Positions 13,119-24,612 of a stretch of 64,000 bases of DNA are shown here, piece by piece. The stretch is from positions 18,149,001 to 18,213,000 of the forward strand of contig CM073558.1 in NCBI GenBank assembly GCA_037074615.1, read 5' to 3'. This DNA is from Leucaena leucocephala. Lineage: Eukaryota > Streptophyta > Magnoliopsida > Fabales > Fabaceae. The notes below the pieces were generated by a model. It ran no database searches. It worked only from the letters and a program-made list of their open reading frames with translations, and was not told where the DNA came from. Both the position numbers and the translations under genes were made by a program. Numbering within the stretch: the first letter of the stretch is position 1; the number at the start of each line of letters is the position of its first letter.

Positions 13119-14325
13119 AAATTAAAAGGAGAATTTAAATAAAAGACCACAAAAGCAAGTTAATTTAAAATGAGGACTGAATTAATTTTTCAATAAATTT
13201 TATATTTATTTGATCACAGTTTTTTATAATTTGTTTCCGTGGTCATTTACTAAAATTGTTTTAAAATTATAACTTGAAAGGGATTACATTTAAAATTTAA
13301 AGAAAAAAAAACAGAAAAAAACTCTAAAAAATAATAAATTTGAAGTTAAGTCTATTATTAACAATAGATCAAATATTACTAATACAATATCTTACTTTAA
13401 TATTTATCGATTTTTAGAGTCTTTTTCTACCAATTTTTATGACAAATTCAAAATTTAGGATGAATTTGTATATTTTAGCCCTTCATTTATTTATTTATGT
13501 ATTATGCCTTTTGCATTCTTTTCTTTCCTCTGTTTGCCCATTACTACTCTTTCCTCAAATTGGCTTTTATCATTATGTATGTCCTTTTCATCCCAATCAA
13601 ATTTTGTAGAAGATGTTTTGAATGGCACATTTCTGATCTAAGGTCAACTTTTGTTGTGTTCGATAATTTGAAATATAAATACACGTCCATTTCTTTTATA
13701 TAATTTTCTAAAAATGTATAATACATTACTTAATAACGTTTGAATTCTGATCTCAACCACACAATATAGTTACAACTATCTTTGAAATAATAAAAGTATG
13801 ATAAAGTTAATAGATAATTAAATTTTTTAAACATGATCTAGATTTGAACCAAGTCATAGTATAGACAAAATTTTGTTAAAAAAAATAATCAATTTTATTG
13901 ACCTCTAGGTTTCAAGAATTAATTAGAGAATATTGTCTAAATTTTACAAAAAAAAAAATAATAATTAGACCACATTTGTTTAAGGGAGCAGCAAAGACCT
14001 ATCATACTCATATTCACAAAATGTTGCAACAGAAATTAAAGACACATTTGACAATGACCTTACAGTCTTATAAATAAAAGGTCATCCATCCTGTTTATAA
14101 TCTTATACCATTAATACATGGCCATTTAAATATGAAAAAAAAAACAAAGAAATTAAGCAAACGTTTGATATTCACTAATGGCAAGTGAAAGATCCTTAAT
14201 TAGCATGACCCTTTTAATTAATTCTACCATTTACATATTCCCTATCATGAGAAATTCTCTTACTTATGCTTACTACCCTTTGGATGACCTATCTATCAGG
14301 AGAAATTTTACATCGATACCCTACA

Positions 14326-17300
14326 TCATTGCCTATCGACGATAAACTTGGGACGATCGCCTTTTCGAATCATTTTAAAAACGAGAGTCTCTCCGGTTTT
14401 GAAACAGTGTGCTTTGGCGAAATCCGACCACCCTTTGCTTAATCTGGCAAATGTCCTTGTCCTTTTCATGTGGGGCAGTAATCTCACAGTCCATACCCCC
14501 TTTTCTGTCTCTATTTCTACCTCTTGTCTCTTGTTCTTCATATGCTTCTGGAAGAACTCCGTTGGAACACACTGCACAACAAGTTCCTCAAACACATTAA
14601 TCTCAATATCACTTGAATAATAACCTTCAAAACATGAAACCATATTTTTGTTTGATATGCATGTGGCATCAGAAACGACAAGGCATCATATTCAGAATCA
14701 ACAATGCATATAATCATCGAACGCTACTCTTTCTCGACATGATTAATTCGGCTTTTAAGAAAATGCATCAATTGGGTGATATGATCTGAAGAACTAACTC
14801 ACCATGACACCCTTTTCAGCATAGGCTGGTTGCAGGAAAATTTTGAATGAAGGATTCTTCTTAGAGTCCAACTTGGGGCGTTTGCTAGATGCTTTAATCA
14901 TCGGTCCCTCGTACTCGCGGCCGCCTGCTCCAAATCAATCAAAATATGAGCTAAATTCAACTATAAATTCACCATAATTTGAAATGAAAAAGGAACTTGT
15001 AATAAGTCTAACATTCAACTATAATTCTTACTCACACTAAGTTTCAGAGTAATAAAATATGATTTTCATAATTAGCTTACCAGTTCTCTTCTTCATAGGG
15101 CTATGAGATTGATCAGGTTCAATAACAATAGGTTCATCGCTTTGTTCTTCAACTTTTTCCTGGGGAGCCTCAGTTTCTTGTATAGAATTGCCATCATGAT
15201 CATGATCATCATCATCTACATCTACCGTCTCCACCGTAGTCTCAACATTTGGCTTCGACTTTTGTCCATCCAAATCATCGATCTTCGACTTTTGTCCATC
15301 TACATCATCGATCTTCGACTTTTGTCCACCTACATCATCAATTGGATTTGGATCTCTTTCTTCTTTCTGATTTTCTTGATGATCTTGAGTTGCTGTTTGT
15401 TTTATATGATGCTGTATGCAGTAATTCTGATTGACACATGGCAGATTCTCGAGCTCCTTCTCGCAAGCAGAGTTCCCAAAGATCTTAACTTTAAATGTTG
15501 AGTCCCCAACAAATTTGAAAACCAGAAGCTGTGCAATTTCCACAGCATTATCTTCTACAAATTTACTCCAACCACTTTTATAATAAAACCTTTTGTCATC
15601 TTCTTCCTCAATATCAACCTTCCATGATCTGTTTGAAGAAGCCCTTATAAATGTTAATCTTCTTGGGACAAGAGTAGAATATCGGGCAACGAACAACAAA
15701 GGGATTCGCTGCACTTAAGGGGAAAAAGAACAGATTAGAGATTACACTATAGTACATTAATACTATTCCTGTCTTTAATATAAAAACTAATTTATTTTTT
15801 TAAATAAATTAAATAAACTAAATAAATTGATTAATTATAATTAATATAAAAGAATATATGATAATATGAATTCATCTTTACGAATTAAATTAGATCATAA
15901 TTAACTAATTTATTTAATTTTTTTAATTTACTAAAAAAAAGCAACTAATTATTATATTAAGGACTAAAGAGTAATAATACCCTAATAAAATAATATTAAA
16001 TCTAATGATGATAATAATAATAATAATACAAATTATACTATCCACATTAATGAGCAAAAAATTATGATGACAAGGAAGAAAAAAATTACCAATTTAGTAG
16101 TATTCTCGGAATTGATGAGGATCTTGAAGAAAGAAGATACTGAAATTGAGGATATTTTTTTTCTGAGGTAAGATTTCCCATATATTTTAGCTTTGAATGT
16201 TGAATTACCATCAAATTTGAAAACTATGAACTCCCCTGTTTCTAAAGCATTTTCTTCCACAAATGTATTCCAACCTCTTTTGAAATACAATTCTTTGTTA
16301 TCTTCTTCCTCAATATCAACCGTCCATGATCTTTGTGAAGAACAGAAAAGTGTTACTGGTTTTGGTGTAAGACAAGAAAATCTGGAGACGAACAGGGGAG
16401 GGATTCGCTGCAAAAAGAAAAAGAAATTAGTATATTTGAATTGAATTCTCTGTATTTAAAAAATAGAGAAAATAATTTAGTGAACAGAGAATAACACCCC
16501 CGCACCCATATCTGGTGTATTACAAGCCATTCATATTCTGAAATTCTGAAATTATCACCATAAACATAGTTTTTCTTCCTTTCTGAAGAAACTTTTCTGG
16601 GTAAAAAATTCTTTTGGGGAGAAAATAACTGCTTTAAATTCTTATATTTCATATTTTTAATTTTTTTAAATATCAATAATCGTTTGTAAAAGTTAACATA
16701 TAGAAATCTTTTTTCATTACGAAACGAAAATGATTAAAACAATAATTATAAAAACTAAGATTTGAAGATTAATTTGAAATCAACACTATAAGTAATTCTC
16801 TGCTAATAAGAAGGAAAATATCTGGAAAAAAAAGAGAAATCAAATCAAAATAAAAAATCAATTATCAATTAGTAGATTCGAATACAGAGAAGTTTGCAAT
16901 TTTAAAAAATAGAAATTGGGCGAACAGGAAAGACAGTCCATATTTGGAGCATTACTAATAAACGCATTTATTTTTTATTTTAAAAAAATAAAAGCGAAAT
17001 GACACATTTGTCCCGGACAAAATTTCCCATCCTCCTTCATCGTTCTCATACACAGCGCAATCACGCAAAAATTTCTAGCACAAATTGATACAATGGCAGA
17101 TCGGTAGATACCAAAAGAACAGAGTCCGATCGAATCTGAGAAGTGGAATACGCAAAATCAATCAACGAACGGAACAAAACCAGAAACTGAAAAAAAAAGA
17201 AGATGTTTGGGGGGGGGGGCTTCCGGAGTCGGATCGCAGCCGACGGCGGCGAGAACAACCGCAGAGAACAGAGAACGCAAACACATGCAGACACGACGAC

Positions 17301-17382
17301 GAAAAAGGAAATTGATCAGAAGAAAGAAAATTACCAATTTAGCAGCATATTCGCCGACAAGGACTCTGAAAAAGGAAGACAT
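14326..17382 (-). CDS. REM-type protein with three B3 domains, apparent in-frame gene fusion (5 exons, 453 aa)
   Basis: Predicted exons: 17382-17335, 16407-16090, 15708-15081, 14924-14803, 14571-14326. All joins keep frame (1362 nt, stop TGA at 14326). The start is ATG at 17382 (MSSFFRVLVGEYAAKL). B3-1 is about residues 1-95. Exon 2 then continues straight into ISVSSFFKILINSENTTKL, a copy of a first exon whose ATG is now GTA, so B3-2 (about 105-205) starts inside exon 2 and is completed by exon 3 (RIPLLFVARYS, then WSKFVEDNAVEIAQLLVFKF). Exon 3 also holds three 10-residue linker repeats (IDDVDGQKSK type). B3-3 is about 355-450 (PSFKIFLQPAYAEKGVMCVP, then FSLKGW-like RLSKGWSDFAKAHCFKTGET). Likely a nuclear DNA-binding regulator; target unknown. 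Intron 2 carries a Stowaway-like MITE. Alternatives: two separate genes, or a gene model with exon 2 skipped (exons 1 and 3 are also phase compatible). Confidence 0.85.
15240..15345 (-). repeat. 30-bp tandem repeat inside REM exon 3
   Basis: Three copies of a 30-bp unit containing TTCGACTTTTGTCC encode three acidic/basic decapeptides of the form IDDxxGQKSK in the linker between the second and third B3 domains. The first REM gene has a single PIDDV at the equivalent place, so the expansion is specific to this copy. Confidence 0.85.
15757..16003. mobile_element. Stowaway-like MITE in REM intron 2
   Basis: Imperfect inverted ends: TACTATTCCTGTCTTTAATA at the left; reverse complement of the right end reads TATTACTCTTTAGTCCTTAA. 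The interior has the motif shared by a family in this window (TTAATTATAATTAATATAA, ATAATATGAATTCATCTTTA, GATCATAATTAACTAATTTA). Other copies: about 3.93-4.33, 25.73-25.87, 47.87-48.09, 49.56-49.80 and 58.55-59.02 kb. Confidence 0.65.
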
Positions 17383-18979
17383 TGAAACCGAGGCTTCTCT
17401 TCTTGGAAGAAATAAGTTTCAGTCAAAAGCATAAATCCACTGGAAGTAGGAATCACTAAAAAAGATTTATACAATATTATTCAAAGATTTAGATGATATT
17501 TTAGTATATCCAATATCAATAAATCAAATATGTCTAAAAAGGAAAAAAAAATCCAGAAAAAACAGCACCATTCCGTAATTAAGATACTAAAATCCACTCT
17601 TATATAATTAATTATTTAAATTTAATACAGTGCTTGAAAAATGGCTAGTTGTATGATATTTAGGTAAAAATTTTGTATAATCCACGAATTTTAAGAGAGA
17701 GAGACATTGAATATTTCCTTTGTACAATGAATGGTATAAATAATATTGATAAACAGGGTAATATGTATTTGAATTGGATTTTGATGAGGATATTGATAAG
17801 TTGATTTGCTAAATAATTGGGATTGAATTGTTTACAACAAATAATATAAATATAATATAATAGGAGTAATATTTAATAATAAATAATTGTGTTCAGAAAT
17901 AAAATATATATACACTTGATTATTCCACCATGTAAATTTTAAATTCTTTCAGATAAATATATAGTTATTTTATATAAAACTATTATCTATTTCCATATTT
18001 TCATGCGTTCCAATTTCCAAAACCAAAACCTATCCCTACCTTAGTCAGCATCATTTTAACATGTTTTTTTTGATAAATAAAAAATTTATATAAATTCAAT
18101 ACTATTCTCTATTAAGATTAAGACACAATTTTAAGATTCAGAGAACTCTTACAGAAAATTTATGAAATTACCTACTAAAATAACCCTCACAACGAAGGCG
18201 ATAATCAAACTTATATTCTTATAAAATATAAACATATTCTTTATCTGTATTAATTGTTATTGGTTATTTAAAAAAAAAACGTCATACATGTTACCGTAGG
18301 TTTTACAAATTGTCTTCAATTGTGTGGGGTTTTACAGATTGTCTTCAGTTTTTCAAGTAAACGCAATCTAATTTTCATATGTTTCACATTAGGCACTTCA
18401 TAAATTTAATTATAATTAAAATTAACTTCATAAATATAAATAAATGGATTTTGTGTATTTTAATGAAATTTAAAACATAAATCAAATTATTCATAATTGA
18501 TAAACATGACAACTTGTATTTGAATTATATGTTAATGCTGATATTAAGAAATTGATTTACTAAATAATTGAACTTAAATATGTGCAACAAATATTATAAA
18601 TATAATAACATTTAATTATTAATTGTGTGTTAAAAAAATCAAATGGATATAAACCTGATTATTCCACCAACATTAAAAGTATAAATTGTTTCAAACACAT
18701 AAATAATTATTTTCTTAAAATAAAATCTTATTTATTTGTTTCCATTTTTTTTCCAATTTAATTTCTTGATTTTCAAATCGTCCCAAAACAAAACCTATCC
18801 CTACATCAGTCAGTCATCATAATTTTTTGCCTGACTTTTCTTTAAAGAATGAGTTAAAACACTAGTAATATATTCTCTTCATGACTCAACATGCATTAAC
18901 TAATATTTAAAGGCTTGAGATTTATAATTAATTATTTAGGTTAAAAATAAAAACTACTCCCACTTAAATATGAAGGCTA
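17383..18979. repeat. Imperfect direct duplication upstream of the second REM gene
   Basis: The segment at about 17755-18060 recurs at about 18508-18825, offset roughly 757 bases. Shared landmarks: TGTATTTGAATTGGAT / TGTATTTGAATTATAT, GATTATTCCACCA, and AAACCTATCCCTACxTxAGTCAG. Indels are frequent and not multiples of three, so no coding sequence is implied. The remainder is AT-rich with nothing recognised. Confidence 0.65.
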
Positions 18980-21050
18980 TATACCCTGATGCTCATATCC
19001 TCCGAATCTCTGTTTTGTACCGGCTACAATAAAGTTCAGTGACTATAGAATATATTTCAAAAGATTCACAAGTCAATTTATGGTAACTAGATCACGAACC
19101 CGATTTGGATTTATTAATACTATGTTTGATTTGATTCGACATGTCCGGAATCAATTAGATTAAATATATCTTTGTTTTTTGTCAAAAATTAAATATGTCT
19201 TAAAAGGCTAAAGTATTCCGTCAATCAAAATTTAATTAAGGGCTTTGGCCAAATTTTTTTAAAATTAAGGGCCTGTTTGGTTATTTTTATAAGGAGAAAG
19301 ATTTTAAAAAAATGTAAGGTAAATATATGAACTAGTAGGAAAAATTTATTTTAATTCTCAATATAATACTTTAATATACTTTATCTTTTAAATTTATAAT
19401 TTTTTTAAAAAATTACCCATATTAATTGCATATATTAAAAAGAATTTCATTAATTTGGATAATAATTAAAGCAAATATTTTAGATAAACTAACGTCTATT
19501 TGTTATAAATAATTAATTTAATTATTTTTTTAAAAATTTATAAATTAATTATCTAATTTCTATATTCAAGACTAACGAAGAGTTATATAATATAATGACT
19601 AATATTACCTAATTTTGTTGGGTAGACTAGGTAAATCACTGTCAATTTAATTTCTCTTCCTCCTCAAATCAAAACCCTCTTTATTTATGCTTGAAGAGTT
19701 GATCCTTGAAACCATGAGATGAAATGAATCCCTGTCAAAAACAGAGTAACTAAATGCTTTTCTTAAAAGCTTTTTCCTAATATGGCAACAAAATCACGTG
19801 CATCAGATATAATGTTCAGCAAAACAAGCAACACATGGAATGAGAAAAAAAGTCCTAAACAAATCCCCAGAGGCCAAAAATGATTACCCCATTTATGAAG
19901 TTGCAAAAGTCTCAGAACGTACAAATATATGAAGAATCTTCTGAATATAAAACAAATAGTCATGTGAATTTTAGGACGGGAAGTAGTAGTTTCTAACAAA
20001 AACCAATTGAATATAATAATTCAGCGTCATTCAGTATACTCAAGTAAGAAGGCGATATACTTATGTCCATGTCCCCTGTTTCTCTGTTTTGGTCCTGTGA
20101 ACAATAACGTTCATTGACTATAGAATATGTTTCAGGACCACCAAAAGACTCACTTGTCATTTTATAGTAATCACGAAAAACCCGATTTGGGTTCATTAAT
20201 ACTATGTTTGGTTAGACTTGTTTGGGATCAACAGACATTAAATTAAATTAAACATGTATAAAAATGCCAAGAGATAAAAGATTTAATAAAGGGCTTGTTT
20301 GGTTACTTCTATAAGGAGAAGGATTTTAAAGAAGGGCAACGTAATACTTCCTCCAGTCCGATGTATAATAAACAAATAACAAACTTATGAAGATAAACAA
20401 AAATTAGTCAAACGCATTTACTCTATATAAGTATGTCACTAAGTGTAATTTCTTTCCAAAAATGCCCCGATCATTTTGAACTTTTCCCAAATATTTAATG
20501 ACACTCATAAAGCCAATTTACATTCAATGAAGGGCATAAGGGGAACTTTCTGATAAATAAGGTAGACATCGGTTGTTAGACTTTTATATTTAGGACTATG
20601 AGGAGGTTCCCTAAGTTCTCTTATAGGATAGGAGGGGATATAATATAATTACTAGCATGACCAAATGTTGTTTGGTAGACTAGGTAAATCATGCAACAAA
20701 TTTAATTTCTCTTCGCTCCTCAAAACCATCTTTATGCTTGTTGAAAGTTGAAACCATGCAATGCAATGAATACCTGTCAAAAACAGAGGAACTAAATGCT
20801 TTTCTTAAAAGCTTCTTCCTAATATTGCAACAAAATCACATGCATCAAATATAAAGTTCAGCAGAATAAGCAGCACATGGAATTAGACAAAACGTCCAAA
20901 ACAATTCCTCAGAATCAACAATTATTACCCCATTCATGAAGCTGCAGACGTCTCAGTTTCAATGTTGCTCGCGGCTGAAGGTGGAATATATGAAGAATCT
21001 TCTGAACATAAAAGCAAATATTCATGTGAGAGCATCAAACCCATATATAC
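18980..21050. repeat. About 1.05-kb tandem duplication (two copies)
   Basis: Copy 1 is about 18980-20030 and copy 2 about 20050-21050. Matching landmarks: GACTATAGAATATxTTTCA (19036 / 20114), AACCCGATTTGG (19097 / 20178), GGTAGACTAGGTAAATCA (19620 / 20671), CTGTCAAAAACAGAG (19732 / 20776) and ATGAAGAATCTTCTGAA (19930 / 20990). A shorter third relative of the first part is near 9590-9740 (ACCACCAAAAGATTCACTTTAG). A 67-aa minus-strand frame in copy 2 (19993-20196, MNPNRVFRDYYK...) is broken by frame-changing indels in copy 1, so I do not call it a gene. On the minus strand copy 2 also has an AG followed by a short frame ending ...SNIETETSAAS, possibly a 3' exon relic. Confidence 0.7.
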
Positions 21051-22340
21051 TTATCTAGTTTCTTACAAAAACCGATTTATTGAATAGTTCCTCACTTTAC
21101 ATGTTACTGTAATAAGTTATAGTTGTCTTGAGTTGTACAAGTTAAGCATTCTAATCCTTCAACAGTTCAAAATTCAAACTCATCTTTGTATTATTGGTGG
21201 GGCAGGGAACCAAAGAAAAGGTGTATCGGTCATGTATTAATATTGCCAGAACAATTTTGTGAAATTAACTCTGAAATCATCAGTTCGTAAACTTAATTAG
21301 AACTAACTAAAGTTAACTTTGAAATGAAACATCTAAGATGTACCCCAAATTCATGTATTACCAGAACAATTTAAAGCTATAAACGCTCCCATAGTTCCAC
21401 TACAGAACATTAGCATACTTACTGTAAATGTTGAGAGAACCCAAAAACTGTACGCTGTAATGAGAAATACTAGCAAGGGAAGAAGAAACCGGTGAAATCG
21501 GTTTTGAACACAAAAAGTAGTAAAAATGATGGGCCAACTAAGTGTAACGGGATATAAAATTGAAATTAACGCCAGAACAAAGGAACAACTTGTACATGGT
21601 ACACTACAGAGTCTAAAACTCAAGAGCATAGCAATGGATTACTCAAATTTGATCAAAGTTGAGGGAAAGAATCCAGAAGATTTACCTCTACGGAGCCCCC
21701 AAATGCTTTGGTTTAGTTCTATCACTCGTCGTTCTTCTCTCTCCGCCGATTTTCCTTCTTCCTCTTCGCGGTTTCTCTCGATTTCACTCTCTCAAATCGC
21801 TGACATCGTGAAGCACGTCGTTGCTTCTCTCTATCCTTCGTCCTCTTCCTTCAATTGATCTCTCTTGCTCACTCTCTTCTCCACTAATTCCCTCAATCGC
21901 TCTCTGTTCTGCTCCTAATCTCACCAATTTCTCTCGTACTGTTTCTGTCTCTCACTCCCCGTTCCATCAATCGACGATCGAAATCGAAAATAAAAACATA
22001 AAAGCGAAGAATTTGCACTGTTACACGAATCTCGACGGAAACTTGGTTGCCAATCAAAGAAGAACTGGGTGGGGTATTGGAATTTTTGAAGAATACTTGT
22101 TAAAAGAATATTTAATATCAATTTCGTTTTTTTGGCTTTTATGTCTGCCTTGTTACATGTTAGCTTTCTTTCAGTTAGGCTGTCATAGATTTTTCGTTTC
22201 AAAGGCTAGCTCAAAATCAGAGCGCCACTATCTGCACAGATTGCGAACAAGTAGGAGGAGCATACAACTCTGCCTGCCCAGTTGGCCCAGCTTGTGTTTC
22301 TTTTTATTCCAAACAAAATGATATTAAGGAAATGTGTTTT
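21051..22340. other. Unassigned region with pyrimidine-rich island
   Basis: 21700-21960 is a CT-rich, less AT-rich island, like the 5' leader of a plus-strand plant transcript. Downstream, an open frame at 21821-22321 (166 aa) starts at a non-standard codon, is rich in Ser/Leu and matches nothing I recognise. On the minus strand the sequence CGTAGAG followed by GTAAAT near 21690 could be a donor. Possibly the promoter and first exon of a decayed gene. Confidence 0.3.
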
Positions 22341-22769
22341 TTACAAGTTACATAACGTTAGGACACCCACATGAAATCTAAAAACCTCAAGGGAAAAAGA
22401 AAAAGACAAGGTAATGGTCTTGACATCAAGCACAAAAAAAAAATTATAAAGCAATGTTAATATCTCCCGTCAAATGATAGTCAACGGCTAAGAATGGAGT
22501 AGGAATACAAATTAAGTATTTCTTGACACAATACGTTACCACCTGGAGTCAACTTCTATCCAATCAGATTTATAGATTTAGAACAATGAGGCTCTTAAGC
22601 ACTTGGAGAGAAAAGTGAGACTAACTCCTGATTGGAGAGAAAAGCTATTGACAGATATTTTATTATAATATTACTTGTTCAAACTTTTGTATTTGTAAAG
22701 GATAATATCCTAACCTTTAGCATTGAGTGAGCACAGGAAATTAGATAAATCAATAAAGCTTATTATAGT

Positions 22770-23535
22770 TAGGGTTATTCATAAAACCCATGACCCGATA
22801 TATTTACCTGAGTTCACAAAAAAAACCCCTGTACAGCCCGATAAATATAGGGCAGAGCCGGGCATCGGGCTACAAAATGCAGCCTATGCTTTTTTTGGGC
22901 TGAGCACCGGGCAGAGGGGTTGCCCTGCCTTACCCATGAGCACTCATTCTTTTATTTTTTTTACTTTTCTCCCTAGATACTACATTTGGAAGGGAGAATA
23001 TGATAACTACTGGTGACTAAAGGGTCATTTTAGAAATATAAGTAGTTAAATAAGTAAATTGCGTCTTTTAATATTTATAACTATAGTGATTTTTTCTTTT
23101 TCTTTAACTTTACTAATCATAATATGAATACATTATAAATTATAATTGTTTATTTTATTTATTTTAAGATAATTTATCCTTGTCAATATTTTGAAAGTTG
23201 ATACAAAGTTACAATTATAAATTACTTAGACTTTAAAATTTTTTTTATATGTAATGAATTTTAATACTTTAATTATTATTTTTTTGTTACCTTATTTTTA
23301 GTGAATTATAGATATTATTTAATTCTTGAAGATATATGAATATTGTATTATTTTATAAGTTTATAATTGCAGATTATTTTTCACAACATGAGCATAACAT
23401 CACAACTTGGGCATACCCAGCCTAAAATAGTTAGGACTTTTATCGGGTAGGGCTGGGCATCGGGTTGCAAAATACAACCCATGCTTTTTTCGAGCAGGGG
23501 GTTACCTTGCCCAACCCTATCCATGACCACCCCTA
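22770..23535. mobile_element. hAT-like MITE with GC-rich subterminal repeats (766 bp)
   Basis: Left end TAGGGTTATTCAT and right end ATGACCACCCCTA are imperfect inverted repeats of the TAGGGGTG type. Flanks ATTATAGT and ACTATAGC agree at 6 of 8 positions, a possible 8-bp target duplication. Two direct copies of a subterminal segment (GCCGGGCATCGGGCTACAAA near 22857; GGCTGGGCATCGGGTTGCAA near 23449) sit at both sides of an AT-rich middle. The 97-aa plus-strand frame here is an artefact of the GC-rich repeat. Confidence 0.6.
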
Positions 23536-23859
23536 ACTATAGCTACGAAATAATTAAGTCTTTTAAATATGATATCTTGAATCAAACTAGGCTATGCCTG
23601 TAGAAAAATATTTTGTTATAAGAGGTAAAATTTACTTTGATAATTTTTATACCTAAAAATAATTAGTGTATAAACTATTGATTAGGGGATACTGCCTAAT
23701 TTTACCCAAAAAAAGGAATTAGATAAAGAGGGTAGACACATATCCTTAATCAGTTTTGGGTTAAAGGGTAATTTTGCCTTGAAAATTTGTATCTAGGAGC
23801 ACTAGTTGCCTGGAAAAGCTTTAGGAGCAATGTCACTCAAGAAGTTATAAAACCTAGCA

Positions 23860-24612
23860 ACATAGCCTTGACCTTTACCTAAACTTAAACTTGATCATTA
23901 GTTGACTAATATATTGACATGACATACCACGTAACATTCACATCATCTTTAATTTTAGATTAAGGTGCAAATTTACTATAAAAGTTTTCAATTATGATCG
24001 TTGGCTATCCGAAAATTTATTTTTGGTTCAATATCCCTTGACTATTATCTATATTCAGTTTGATATTTAGTATGACGAAATATACTAAGTTAGTCAGTAC
24101 ACATATTATTTTTTTTCATTTTTCCCAAGTTATATTTATAGATAAGGAAAAAATTAAAAAAAAATGTATTCCTCTGAGCTTCATTATTATCAAAGTATCA
24201 CTATCAGCGAACTATACTCTAGTAACCTCTCAAAAATAACATATGTTATTTCTAAAATGAAGTATAGTTTCCTAAAAGTAATACTCTGTTTAATGACAAA
24301 ATTTGGAAGAAGATTTTTTTAATTTTTTCTTTATTTATAAATTTGACCTCAAAAAATGAAATAAATAGCACGTGGATTAATCAGTTCAATATATTTGGTC
24401 AAACTAACAGTCAACTTGAACATGGATAATAGCTGAGGCAATTTTAAAACCAAAAATTCTTTAGATACTTAGCACTCATAAATGAAATTTTTTATAATAA
24501 ATTTATACCTTAACTAAAAATAAAAGATGAATGTCATGTGACATATCATATCAGTATATTGATTAACTAAAGATCAAATTTAAATTTAACTTTAGATAAT
24601 AGTTAAGGCAAA
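23860..24612. mobile_element. Fold-back MITE with very long inverted repeats
   Basis: Almost the whole 750 bases form a hairpin: left arm from AAACTTGATCATTAGTTGAC (about 23885) through CCACGTAACATTCA, right arm as its imperfect reverse complement ending near 24580 (GATTAACTAAAGATCAAATT). The turn is near 24230 around AACATATGTTATT. No coding sequence. Such a structure could be transcribed into double-stranded RNA (inference). Confidence 0.7.

Larger units (their letters stand above)
8676..14325. other. Intergenic region between the two REM genes
   Basis: No gene is supported across 5.6 kb. It contains a short segment related to a downstream tandem repeat (about 9590-9740), a MITE (9943-10350), a less AT-rich island (10.82-11.48 kb), a small hairpin (12233-12372), a long-inverted-repeat MITE (12700-13118) and otherwise AT-rich sequence. 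The purine-rich stretch at 8400-8900 covers intron 1 and the 5' leader of the first REM gene. An open frame around 13497-13703 has no recognisable features. Confidence 0.6.

Noticed and set aside
14348..14620. Plus-strand frames over the last REM exon
   Set aside because: Antisense shadows; the minus-strand frame encodes a clear B3 domain and joins in frame to the upstream exon.
19763..20196. Hydrophobic 78-aa and 67-aa minus-strand frames
   Set aside because: The tandem duplicate has indels that are not multiples of three in both, so there is no sign of coding constraint.
22723..23016. 97-aa plus-strand frame
   Set aside because: Spans the left end of a hAT-like MITE; the GC-rich part recurs at 23.45 kb in another frame.
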